Below are positions 1 to 6,057 of a stretch of DNA of 10,339 bases, one piece after another (positions within the stretch are counted from its first letter, which is position 1; every line of letters begins with the position of its first letter). The stretch is from Frankiales bacterium (GTDB lineage Bacteria > Actinomycetota > Actinomycetes > Mycobacteriales > Jatrophihabitantaceae): the NCBI GenBank assembly GCA_025963265.1, contig JAOPUY010000543.1, positions 1 to 10,339 on the forward strand. The letters are read 5' to 3'. A program made the translations under genes and the position numbers. The notes under the pieces are model-generated. The model was not told the origin of the DNA, did not search any database, and saw only the letters and a list, made by a program, of their open reading frames with translations.

Positions 1-1504
1 CCGCAACGGCGCCGGCAAGACCACCAGCCTGCGAGTCCTGGCCGGCGAGACGCTGCCGCACGCCGGCACGGCCGTGGCCACCGGACCGGTCGGCTACCTG
101 CCCCAGGACCCCAAGAGCGGCGACCTCGATCAAACGGCCGGCGACCGGGTGCTGTCGGCCCGCGGTCTGGACTCCCTGATGCGGGATCTGACCGCGATCG
201 GCCATCAGCTGGCCGAGACCCCCGATGACGCCGCCCTGGTCCGCCGCTACGGACAGCTCGAGGAGTCCTTCTCCTCCCTGGGCGGCTATGCCGCCGAAGC
301 CGAGTCGGCCCGGATCTGCTCGCACCTAGGGCTGCCTGATCGCGTCCTCGCCCAACCGCTGGGCACGCTGTCGGGCGGCCAACGCCGACGCATCGAGTTG
401 GCCCGGATCTTGTTCGCCGACTCGGCGGGGGAGCCGACCACGCTGCTGCTCGATGAGCCGACCAACCACCTCGACGCCGACTCGATCACCTGGCTGCGCG
501 ACTTCCTCAAAGGTCATCGCGGCGGCCTGATCGTGATCAGCCACGATGTCGAGCTGTTGGACGCGGTGGTCAACAAGGTCTGGTACCTCGACGCCAACCG
601 CTCGGACATCGACGTCTACAACGTCGGCTGGCAGACCTACCTCAAGCAGCGCGAAGCCGACGAGCGACGCCGGCACCGCGAGCGCGCCAATGCCGAGCGC
701 AAGATCGACTCGCTGCGCGGGCAGGCCGACAAGATGCGGGCCAAGGCGACGAAGGCCAAGGCAGCCCAGCAGATGCTCCGCGGAGGCGACGCGCTCAACG
801 CCGGACTGTCGGAGGTGCGGGCTCACGACAAGGTCGCCCGGCTGCGGTTCCCCGATCCGGCGCCGTGCGGCAAGACGCCGCTCACCGCCGAGGGGCTCTC
901 GAAGTCCTACGGGTCCCTCGAGGTCTTCACCGACGTCGACCTCGCCATTGACCGCGGCACCCGGGTGGTCGTGCTCGGCCTCAACGGGGCCGGCAAGACG
1001 ACGCTGTTGCGGTTGCTGTCCGGCGCCGAGACCTCTGACACCGGCCAGGTCATCCCGGGCCACGGGCTCAAGCTCGGGTACTTCGCCCAGGAGCACGAGA
1101 CCCTCGACCCGGACCGCAGCGTGCTCGACAACATGCGCAGCGCCGCGCCCGAACCGGCCGACCTCGCGCTGCGCAGCGTGCTCGGCGCGTTCCTGTTCTC
1201 CGGCGACGACGTCGAAAAGCCGGCTGGCGTGCTGTCGGGCGGGGAGAAGACCCGGCTGGCTCTGGCCATGCTCGTCACCAGCGCCGCCAACGTGCTGCTG
1301 CTGGATGAGCCGACCAACAACCTCGACCCGGCCAGCCGGGAGCAGGTCTTGGACGCCCTGCACGGGTACAAGGGCTCGATCGTGCTGGTGACCCACGACG
1401 AGGGCGCCGTCGAGGCGCTCAGCCCGGACAAGGTGATCTTGCTGCCGGACGGCATCGAGGACAACTGGAGCCCCGACCTCGCCGACCTCATCGCGCTGGC
1501 CTGA
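1..1504 (+). CDS. ABC-F family ATPase, 5' end missing
   Basis: The reading frame is open from the window's left edge (codons begin at base 2) to TGA 1502-1504, giving 500 visible residues. It starts inside the first Walker A (NGAGKTT, visible residues 2-8), so roughly 30-40 N-terminal residues are missing; the GTG at 74 is internal. Two nucleotide-binding domains are visible. The first has signature LSGGQ (123-127) and Walker B LLLDEPTNHLD (148-158) with a following SHD H-loop. The second has Walker A GLNGAGKTT (326-334), LSGGEK (411-416), Walker B LLLDEPTNNLD (432-442) and a THD H-loop. Between them lies a charged Arg/Lys/Glu/Ala-rich coiled-coil linker (about 190-265). There are no membrane segments. 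This two-domain soluble layout with the linker defines ABC-F proteins, which act at the ribosomal E site rather than in transport. The closest family I can name from memory is M. tuberculosis Rv1473, annotated as macrolide-related; a resistance role cannot be read from sequence. All catalytic motifs look intact. Confidence 0.93.
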   Translation, partial: RNGAGKTTSLRVLAGETLPHAGTAVATGPVGYLPQDPKSGDLDQTAGDRVLSARGLDSLMRDLTAIGHQLAETPDDAALVRRYGQLEESFSSLGGYAAEAESARICSHLGLPDRVLAQPLGTLSGGQRRRIELARILFADSAGEPTTLLLDEPTNHLDADSITWLRDFLKGHRGGLIVISHDVELLDAVVNKVWYLDANRSDIDVYNVGWQTYLKQREADERRRHRERANAERKIDSLRGQADKMRAKATKAKAAQQMLRGGDALNAGLSEVRAHDKVARLRFPDPAPCGKTPLTAEGLSKSYGSLEVFTDVDLAIDRGTRVVVLGLNGAGKTTLLRLLSGAETSDTGQVIPGHGLKLGYFAQEHETLDPDRSVLDNMRSAAPEPADLALRSVLGAFLFSGDDVEKPAGVLSGGEKTRLALAMLVTSAANVLLLDEPTNNLDPASREQVLDALHGYKGSIVLVTHDEGAVEALSPDKVILLPDGIEDNWSPDLADLIALA

Positions 1505-1544
1505 CCGCCTGCGGCCCCCCTTCACGACCGCGTTGTCCACAGGC

Positions 1545-1578
1545 TTCGGCCGAACCGGCTGGACATCCTCGGCCGGAA
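1545..1578 (+). terminator. Weak stem-loop after the ABC-F gene
   Basis: The sequence TTCGGCCGA (1545-1553) can pair with TCGGCCGGAA (1569-1578) in a 9-bp stem with one bulged base and a loop of about 15 bases. The left arm is also part of a 10-bp self-palindrome (TTCGGCCGAA, 1545-1554). It lies 40 bases after the ABC-F stop and before the next gene, where a terminator would be expected. No T-tract follows, so this is at best a non-canonical actinobacterial terminator and could be chance in GC-rich DNA. Confidence 0.25.
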
Positions 1579-1597
1579 ACTGTTGCGTATGTCTCAC

Positions 1598-1641
1598 TTG
1601 ACTGCTAGCAAGGTCATTACTCAACGGTTCGAGCAGAGGAG
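1598..1641 (+). promoter_or_regulatory. Candidate promoter/operator and RBS of the small HTH gene
   Basis: This stretch is noticeably less GC-rich than its surroundings. It contains a -35-like TTGACT (1598-1603). A nested palindrome overlaps it: TGAC (1599-1602), the 8-bp palindrome TGCTAGCA (1603-1610), then GTCA (1613-1616). I see no good -10 box at standard spacing, so the promoter call is weak. The ribosome binding site AGGAG (1637-1641) is clear, 5 bases before ATG 1647, and fixes that start. Confidence 0.3.
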
Positions 1642-1646
1642 CGACT

Positions 1647-1862
1647 ATGTCGGATCTCAGGAAGGGCGCCCGAATCACCGGGCCCGATCGGACCAAGCTA
1701 GCCTCGGACGTCAAGAAGCAATATGAGCGCGGACGCAGCATTCGCGAGCTCGCGGACTCGCACGGCCGCTCCTACGGCTTCATCCACCGGCTGCTGCGCG
1801 AGAACGAGGTAAGCCTGCGAAGCCGCGGCGGCGCGACTCGAGGGAAGAAGAAACAACTCTGA
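1647..1862 (+). CDS. Small helix-turn-helix protein (71 aa)
   Basis: ATG 1647 is preceded by AGGAG at 5-base spacing. The product is very basic. After a short charged leader comes a predicted helix (residues 14-28), then a helix-turn-helix (about 29-56): SIRELADSHG forms the first helix, and RSYGFIHRLLRE the likely recognition helix. It ends in a basic tail (SLRSRGGATRGKKKQL) that could contact the DNA backbone. There is no effector or dimerisation domain. This matches a small, widely conserved actinobacterial HTH family, of which M. tuberculosis Rv1473A ('possible transcriptional regulator') is the example I recall. It lies 142 bases after the ABC-F gene and 20 bases before the crotonase gene. 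The GRS-GFIHR-LL pattern resembles resolvase/transposase-like and Lsr2 C-terminal HTHs. DNA binding is inferred; no target is known to me. Confidence 0.85.
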   Translation: MSDLRKGARITGPDRTKLASDVKKQYERGRSIRELADSHGRSYGFIHRLLRENEVSLRSRGGATRGKKKQL

Positions 1863-1882
1863 ACGCTGGCCCTGAATTCGCG

Positions 1883-2698
1883 GTGCCGCCCGAGGCTGGA
1901 TTCACCGTCGGCTTCTCCGGCGAAGCGCTGTCGGCTGACGCGGCTGAGCGCGGACCTCGGATCGCCACGGTCACTCTGAGCCGACCCGAACATCACAATG
2001 CCCAAACGCCGGACACCTGGCTCTGGCTGGCCAAACTCGGGACCTCGCTGCCGGCTTCCGTGCGCATCCTGTTCATTCGCGGCGCCGGGCCCTCGTTCTC
2101 GGCCGGTCTCGACCGCGCCACCCTGGCGCCGGCTTCGGACGGACACTCCCTAGGGCTGTTCGGCATCGCCCACGCCGGACCCGAGCAGGGCACGGCGGCG
2201 ATCAGCGCCTTTCAGTCCGCGTTCCAGGTCGGCTCGCGGCCGGACCTGGTCAGCATCGCACTCGTCCAGGGTTACGCGATCGGCGCCGGCTTTCAGCTGG
2301 CGTTGAGCTGCGACTTCCGCATCGCCAGCGAGGACGTCGTGTTCTCGATGGCCGAGGTGACGCTCGGCTTGGTGCCCGACCTCGGCGGCACCAAGCGGCT
2401 GGTCGAACTCGTGGGCTACTCCCGCGCCGCGAGCATCTGCCTCACCGGGCGACGAGTGTCGGCGGCCGAGGCCGACCAGCTCGGACTGGTCTCGGCCGTC
2501 GTGCCGGCCAGCCAACTCGAGGCGGCCGGACAGCAGTTCGCGGAGCAGATCCTCGCGTTGCCCCGCACCGCGGTGACCGAGACCAAGGCCCTGCTGCTCA
2601 ACGCCGCCGAGCGCAGCCAGGAACAGCAGGAGTCGGCTGAGCGCCACGCCCAGTACCGCCAGCTGCGCATCCTCGCCGGTCTGGAGGCCGAGGACTGA
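1883..2698 (+). CDS. Enoyl-CoA hydratase/isomerase (crotonase) family protein
   Basis: A 271-residue crotonase-fold protein of normal family length. The first oxyanion-hole region is SFSAGLD (71-77) and the second is GYAIGAGFQL (130-139). SMAEVTLGLVPDLGG (155-169) carries E158, which aligns with Glu164 of rat mitochondrial enoyl-CoA hydratase. The position of rat Glu144, 20 residues earlier, is Gln138 here (GAGFQLALSCD). Classical hydratases use both glutamates, so the substrate or reaction may differ (for example isomerase, another acyl-CoA reaction, or weak hydratase). I recall actinobacterial EchA12-type relatives with a similar GAGFQLAL segment. The start is uncertain: GTG 1883 is the only reasonable start that leaves room for the N-terminal strand, but I see no Shine-Dalgarno sequence; translational coupling to the HTH gene 20 bases upstream is plausible. 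Cytoplasmic; no signal sequence. Confidence 0.88.
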   Translation: MPPEAGFTVGFSGEALSADAAERGPRIATVTLSRPEHHNAQTPDTWLWLAKLGTSLPASVRILFIRGAGPSFSAGLDRATLAPASDGHSLGLFGIAHAGPEQGTAAISAFQSAFQVGSRPDLVSIALVQGYAIGAGFQLALSCDFRIASEDVVFSMAEVTLGLVPDLGGTKRLVELVGYSRAASICLTGRRVSAAEADQLGLVSAVVPASQLEAAGQQFAEQILALPRTAVTETKALLLNAAERSQEQQESAERHAQYRQLRILAGLEAED

Positions 2699-2706
2699 GC
2701 GGGCGC

Positions 2707-4581
2707 ATGATGCCGGGCGGCGACCTCGCCGTGATGCGGTCGATGCGCCGGGATCCCCAGGCCGGCCAGGCGCAGTTGCGCGCGGGCACCGCGCGACGGG
2801 TGTTCGCCTTCGCCCGCCCGTATCGCCGCGACCTCATCCTGTTCACGATCCTGACCAGCCTCGACGCGCTGATCGGCGTCGCCAACCCGATCCTGGCCGG
2901 CCGGGTCGTCAACCAGATCACCGGTCACGGCCAGGTGCGCACCGTCGTCTGGATCGCGGTCCTCATCGCGCTGCTGGCCGTCATCGACGCCGGGATCTCT
3001 TACGTCCAGCGGTGGTACTCGGCGCGGATCGGCGAGGGCCTGATCTATGACATGCGTTCGAAGGTCTTCGCGCACGTCCAGCGAATGCCGTTGGCCTTCT
3101 TCACCCGCACGCAAACCGGCGCGCTGGTCAGCCGGCTCAACGGCGACGTCCTCGGTGCGCAGCAGGCGTTCACCTCGACCCTGTCCAGCGTCGTCAGCAA
3201 CGCGGTCAGCCTGGTGCTCACGGCCGCGGTCATGTTCACCCTGTCCTGGCAGATCACCGCGCTGGCGCTGGTGCTGCTGCCGGTCTTCGTCTGGCCGGCC
3301 AAACGGGTCGGGCGGCAGCTGCAGACCATCACCCGCGAGTCGTTCAACCTCAACGCCTCGATGAACGCCACCATGACCGAACGCTTCAACGTCTCCGGCG
3401 CCCTGCTGGTGAAGCTCTTCGGCAACCTCGCAGCCGAGGAGCGGTCCTTCTCCGGGCGCGCCGGCCGAGTCCGGGACATCGGCGTCCGCTCGGCGCTCTA
3501 CGCCCGGGCCTTGTTCGTCGCGCTCACGTTGGTGGCGAACCTGGCGCAAGCCCTGGTCTACGGTCTGGGCGGCTATTACGCGATCACCGGCCAGCTCAGC
3601 GCCGGAACCGTCGTGACGCTCGCCCTGCTGCTGTCGCGGCTTTACGGACCGCTGCTGTCGCTGTCGAACGTGCGCGTCGACATCATGAGCGCCCTGGTCA
3701 GCTTCGAGCGGGTGTTCGAGATCTTGGACCTGGAGCCCTTGATCGCCGACGCCGAAGACGCGATCGAGCTGCCAGCGGAGGCCGCCTCGGTCGAGTTCCG
3801 CGACGTGTGGTTCTCCTATCCCAGCGCCGACGAGGTGTCGCTGGCGTCCCTGGAGGACGTCGCCGCGCTCGACCGGGTGCGCTCGGTCCCCGTGCTGCGC
3901 GGCGTCACCTTCACCGCCGCGCGCGGCCAACTCGTCGCTCTGGTCGGGCCGTCCGGCGCGGGCAAGACGACGATCAGCCAACTCATCCCGCGCATCTACG
4001 ACGTGGTCTCCGGCTCCGTCCGCGTCGGCGGCCACGACGTCCGCACGATCACCCAGGACTCACTGCGGGCCGCCATCGGCGTGGTCAGCCAGGACGCCCA
4101 CCTGTTTCACGACACCATCGCGGCCAACCTCCGCTACGGCCAACCTTCCGCCAGCGACGACGAGCTCTGGACCGCGCTGCGCGACGCCAACATCGCCGAG
4201 ACGGTCGAGTCCCTGCCCGATCGGCTCGACACCGTGGTCGGGGACCGCGGCTATCGACTCTCCGGCGGCGAGAAGCAGCGCATCGCCATCGCGCGACTGC
4301 TGCTCAAGGCGCCGCGGATCGTCATCCTGGACGAGGCGACCGCCCATCTGGACAGCGAGAGCGAGCGGGCCGTCCAGGTGGCGCTCGCCCGGGCGCTGCG
4401 GGGCCGGACCTCTTTGGTCATCGCCCATCGGCTCTCGACGATCCGCGCCGCCGACCAGGTGTTGGTGATCGAGGAGGGTCGGATCGCCGAGCACGGGACG
4501 CACCCGGAGTTGCTCGCCCAGGACGGCTTGTACGCCGAGCTCTACCGGACTCAATTCGCGACAAAGGATCCGGCGAGCTGA
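2707..4581 (+). CDS. ABC half-transporter (exporter type, TMD-NBD fusion)
   Basis: A 624-residue membrane ABC protein expected to act as a dimer. The N-terminal ABC_membrane domain has about six helices (near residues 42-63, 79-100, 160-180, 183-200, 266-290 and 298-320). The C-terminal ATPase has A-loop Tyr371, Walker A GPSGAGKT (414-421), Q-loop Gln462, signature LSGGE (518-522), Walker B IVILDEA with Glu543, D-loop HLDS (547-550) and switch His574. All catalytic residues are present, so a homodimer could have two working sites. A segment of about 20 residues (374-394, ADEVSLASLEDVAALD...) is inserted between the A-loop and the strand before Walker A; I recall this as typical of an actinobacterial subfamily. 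The start follows the crotonase stop by 8 bases, indicating co-transcription; ATG 2707, ATG 2710 and ATG 2734 are all possible starts. The cargo (lipid, peptide or drug) cannot be told from sequence. Confidence 0.92.
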   Translation: MMPGGDLAVMRSMRRDPQAGQAQLRAGTARRVFAFARPYRRDLILFTILTSLDALIGVANPILAGRVVNQITGHGQVRTVVWIAVLIALLAVIDAGISYVQRWYSARIGEGLIYDMRSKVFAHVQRMPLAFFTRTQTGALVSRLNGDVLGAQQAFTSTLSSVVSNAVSLVLTAAVMFTLSWQITALALVLLPVFVWPAKRVGRQLQTITRESFNLNASMNATMTERFNVSGALLVKLFGNLAAEERSFSGRAGRVRDIGVRSALYARALFVALTLVANLAQALVYGLGGYYAITGQLSAGTVVTLALLLSRLYGPLLSLSNVRVDIMSALVSFERVFEILDLEPLIADAEDAIELPAEAASVEFRDVWFSYPSADEVSLASLEDVAALDRVRSVPVLRGVTFTAARGQLVALVGPSGAGKTTISQLIPRIYDVVSGSVRVGGHDVRTITQDSLRAAIGVVSQDAHLFHDTIAANLRYGQPSASDDELWTALRDANIAETVESLPDRLDTVVGDRGYRLSGGEKQRIAIARLLLKAPRIVILDEATAHLDSESERAVQVALARALRGRTSLVIAHRLSTIRAADQVLVIEEGRIAEHGTHPELLAQDGLYAELYRTQFATKDPAS

Positions 4582-4663
4582 GCGCGCCGCGCCCCCGATG
4601 GCGAAAGCAGGGCCGGAGGCCGGAAAACTCAGCTTTAGCTAACGTCGATGGCTGAAAGGTTTC

Positions 4664-4695
4664 GACTGGGTTACCACCAAGGTAACGGTTCAGTC
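4664..4695 (+). promoter_or_regulatory. Inverted repeat GTTACC-N5-GGTAAC within a larger stem
   Basis: A perfect 6-bp inverted repeat with a 5-base spacer (GTTACC-accaa-GGTAAC, 4670-4686) is flanked by a second pair of complementary arms, GACTG (4664-4668) and CAGTC (4691-4695). Together they make an 11-bp interrupted stem. It lies 115-147 bases upstream of the xylF-like start, in a locally AT-richer gap. It could be a repressor or activator binding site, or the terminator/attenuator of the preceding ABC exporter gene; no T-tract follows, which favours a protein-binding site. Confidence 0.45.
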
Positions 4696-4703
4696 TCAGG
4701 GTG

Positions 4704-4746
4704 TAGCTCGGTCCTTAGCTCAGCGATATGTTGATGACAGCAACAT
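4704..4746 (+). promoter_or_regulatory. Candidate promoter and operator of the xylose-type operon
   Basis: A perfect inverted repeat ATGTTG-N7-CAACAT occupies 4728-4746. A TANNNT-type -10 hexamer, TATGTT (4727-4732), overlaps its left arm, so a protein bound here would block initiation. Just upstream is a direct repeat of TAGCTC (4704-4709 and 4716-4721), 12 bases apart. No convincing -35 box is seen. The location, about 65 bases before the xylF start, and the ROK repressor gene at the operon's end make this the best candidate ROK operator. Repressor identity is inferred from context only. Confidence 0.38.
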
Positions 4747-4810
4747 TCCCTAGCCAAGCCTCCGCGAGCCGCGCAGGCTGGGCCCTTATTCTCTGAAAGG
4801 CGGGCAGTCC

Positions 4811-5950
4811 ATGCGCAAAAGCGCACTCGGAGTTGTCGTCGTCGGGGTAGCAGCGTCGCTCCTTCTGGGCGCGTGTTCCTCGAGCAAGAAGACCACCACC
4901 GGCACCACTCCCTCAACCGGAACCAGCACCGGCGCGAGCTCCGCCACCGGCGGCAAGGGCAAGGTCGGCGTGATCCTGCCGGACACCACCTCCTCCACCC
5001 GGTACACCACCTACGACGCCCCGCTGCTGACCGCGGCCTTCAAGGCGGCGGGCATCCCGGCCGACGTTCAGAACGCCGGCGGCAGCACCGCCAAGTTCCA
5101 GTCGATCGCGCAGAGCATGTTCGGCGAGGGCATCTCGGTCCTGATCATGGACTCGATCGACCCGACGTCAGGCGCCGCAGTGGAGCAGGCGGCCAAGACG
5201 GCCGGCGTCAAGGTCATCGACTACGACCGAGTGAACCTCGGCGGCAGCGCTGACTACTACGTGTCCTTCGACAACGAGAAGGTCGGACAGCTTCAGGGCC
5301 AAACCCTGGTCTCCTGCCTGAGCGCGGTCAACGACCCGCAGATCATCGAGATGGACGGCGGCACCGACGTCGACAACAACGCGGTGCTGTTCAAGCAGGG
5401 CGCCCTCTCGGTGCTCGACCCGCTGCAGTCAGCCGGCAAGCTCAAGATCGTCTCCGACACCGTGGTCAAGGGCTGGGACGTCAACCTCGCGGCCCCGGCC
5501 TTCACCCAGGCCCTGACCGCCAACGGCGGCAAGGTCGATGGCGTGCTCGCGGCCAACGATGACATCGCCAACGCCGTCATCGGCGTCCTCAAGAGCAACG
5601 GCCTGGCCGGCAAGGTTCAGGTCACCGGTCAGGACTCCGGCGTCGAGGGTCTGCAGAACATCCTCACCGGCGACCAGTGCATGACCATCTTCAAGGACGT
5701 CAAGCTCGAGGCCGACGCGGCCTCCAAGCTCGCGATCGCCTTGATCAACGGCACTGACCCCAGTGCGGCCGGCGTCACGCTGACCAACTTCCAGGACCCG
5801 AAGGGCAACCGCACGCTCAAGGCCGTGCTGCTTACCCCGACGGTGATCACCAAGAAGAACGTCGAGGACGTCGTCACCGCTGGCGCCCTCACCGCGGCGC
5901 AGATCTGCAAGGGCATCGCGGCGGACTGCGCGGCGGCCGGAGTCAAGTAA
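4811..5950 (+). CDS. xylF: Xylose-type sugar ABC substrate-binding lipoprotein
   Basis: A 379-residue periplasmic-binding-protein-like lipoprotein. It has a signal peptide with lipobox LGAC (C22 acylated) and a Thr/Ser/Gly-rich tether (23-48). The body follows E. coli XylF closely as I remember it: YDR (138-140), YYVSFDNEKVGQLQ (149-162), DNNAVLF (188-194), VKGW (219-222), AANDD (247-251), GQD (273-275) and LLTPTVITKKNVEDVV (330-345). The role is to capture D-xylose or a related sugar outside the membrane and deliver it to the permease. The mature protein carries four cysteines (C169, C290, C366, C373), so disulfides are possible. ATG 4811 is supported by GAAAGG (4795-4800) 10 bases upstream and by the lysine/arginine start of the signal peptide. 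It is the first gene of an operon with the XylG- and XylH-like genes. Sugar specificity (xylose versus another pentose or hexose) is inferred from similarity. Confidence 0.9.
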   Translation: MRKSALGVVVVGVAASLLLGACSSSKKTTTGTTPSTGTSTGASSATGGKGKVGVILPDTTSSTRYTTYDAPLLTAAFKAAGIPADVQNAGGSTAKFQSIAQSMFGEGISVLIMDSIDPTSGAAVEQAAKTAGVKVIDYDRVNLGGSADYYVSFDNEKVGQLQGQTLVSCLSAVNDPQIIEMDGGTDVDNNAVLFKQGALSVLDPLQSAGKLKIVSDTVVKGWDVNLAAPAFTQALTANGGKVDGVLAANDDIANAVIGVLKSNGLAGKVQVTGQDSGVEGLQNILTGDQCMTIFKDVKLEADAASKLAIALINGTDPSAAGVTLTNFQDPKGNRTLKAVLLTPTVITKKNVEDVVTAGALTAAQICKGIAADCAAAGVK

Positions 5951-5957
5951 GGCGCAA

Positions 5958-6021
5958 AGTCTGTCCATAGGACAGACTAGGGACCGGCGGTCGGACGGAA
6001 GCTCCGTGCGGCCGCCGGTCC
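5958..6021 (+). promoter_or_regulatory. Tandem intercistronic hairpins between xylF and xylG
   Basis: Two strong stem-loops lie back to back in the 107-base gap. The first has perfect 9-bp arms AGTCTGTCC (5958-5966) and GGACAGACT (5970-5978) with loop ATA. The second has perfect 10-bp arms GGACCGGCGG (5981-5990) and CCGCCGGTCC (6012-6021), and contains an inner 5-bp hairpin ACGGA/TCCGT (5995-5999, 6003-6007). No T-tract follows either. Such elements after a binding-protein gene usually act as partial terminators or as 3' RNA stabilisers, giving more binding protein than ATPase and permease. That function is inferred. Confidence 0.7.
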
Positions 6022-6057
6022 TGGCTGTTCTCACAGAAGAGGAAGCGAGAAACCGCG

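Noticed and set aside
1581..1611. TTGCGT/TAGCAA as a sigma-70 type promoter for the HTH gene
   Set aside because: Spacing is acceptable but both boxes are poor matches, and TAGCAA lacks the conserved last T; not strong enough to call.
326..1741. Long open frame on the minus strand (471 codons) opposite the ABC-F gene
   Set aside because: It is a GC-driven shadow: low-complexity Arg/Val/Gly/Gln composition, no domain, and it fully overlaps a well-supported ABC-F gene and part of the HTH gene.
2416..4035. Long open frame on the minus strand (539 codons) opposite the crotonase and ABC exporter genes
   Set aside because: Extremely Asp/Arg/Gln/His-rich with no recognisable motif, and antisense to two strongly supported genes; typical antisense shadow in high-GC DNA.
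4582..4630. GC-rich stretch after the ABC exporter gene as a rho-independent terminator
   Set aside because: Short repeats such as GGCCGGAGGCCGG are present, but no stable stem with a T-tract can be drawn.
3807..4655. Plus-strand open frame overlapping the exporter ATPase domain and running into the intergenic gap
   Set aside because: Arg/Pro/Gly-rich frame-shifted reading of the ATPase domain with no homology signal; the main frame has every ABC motif intact.
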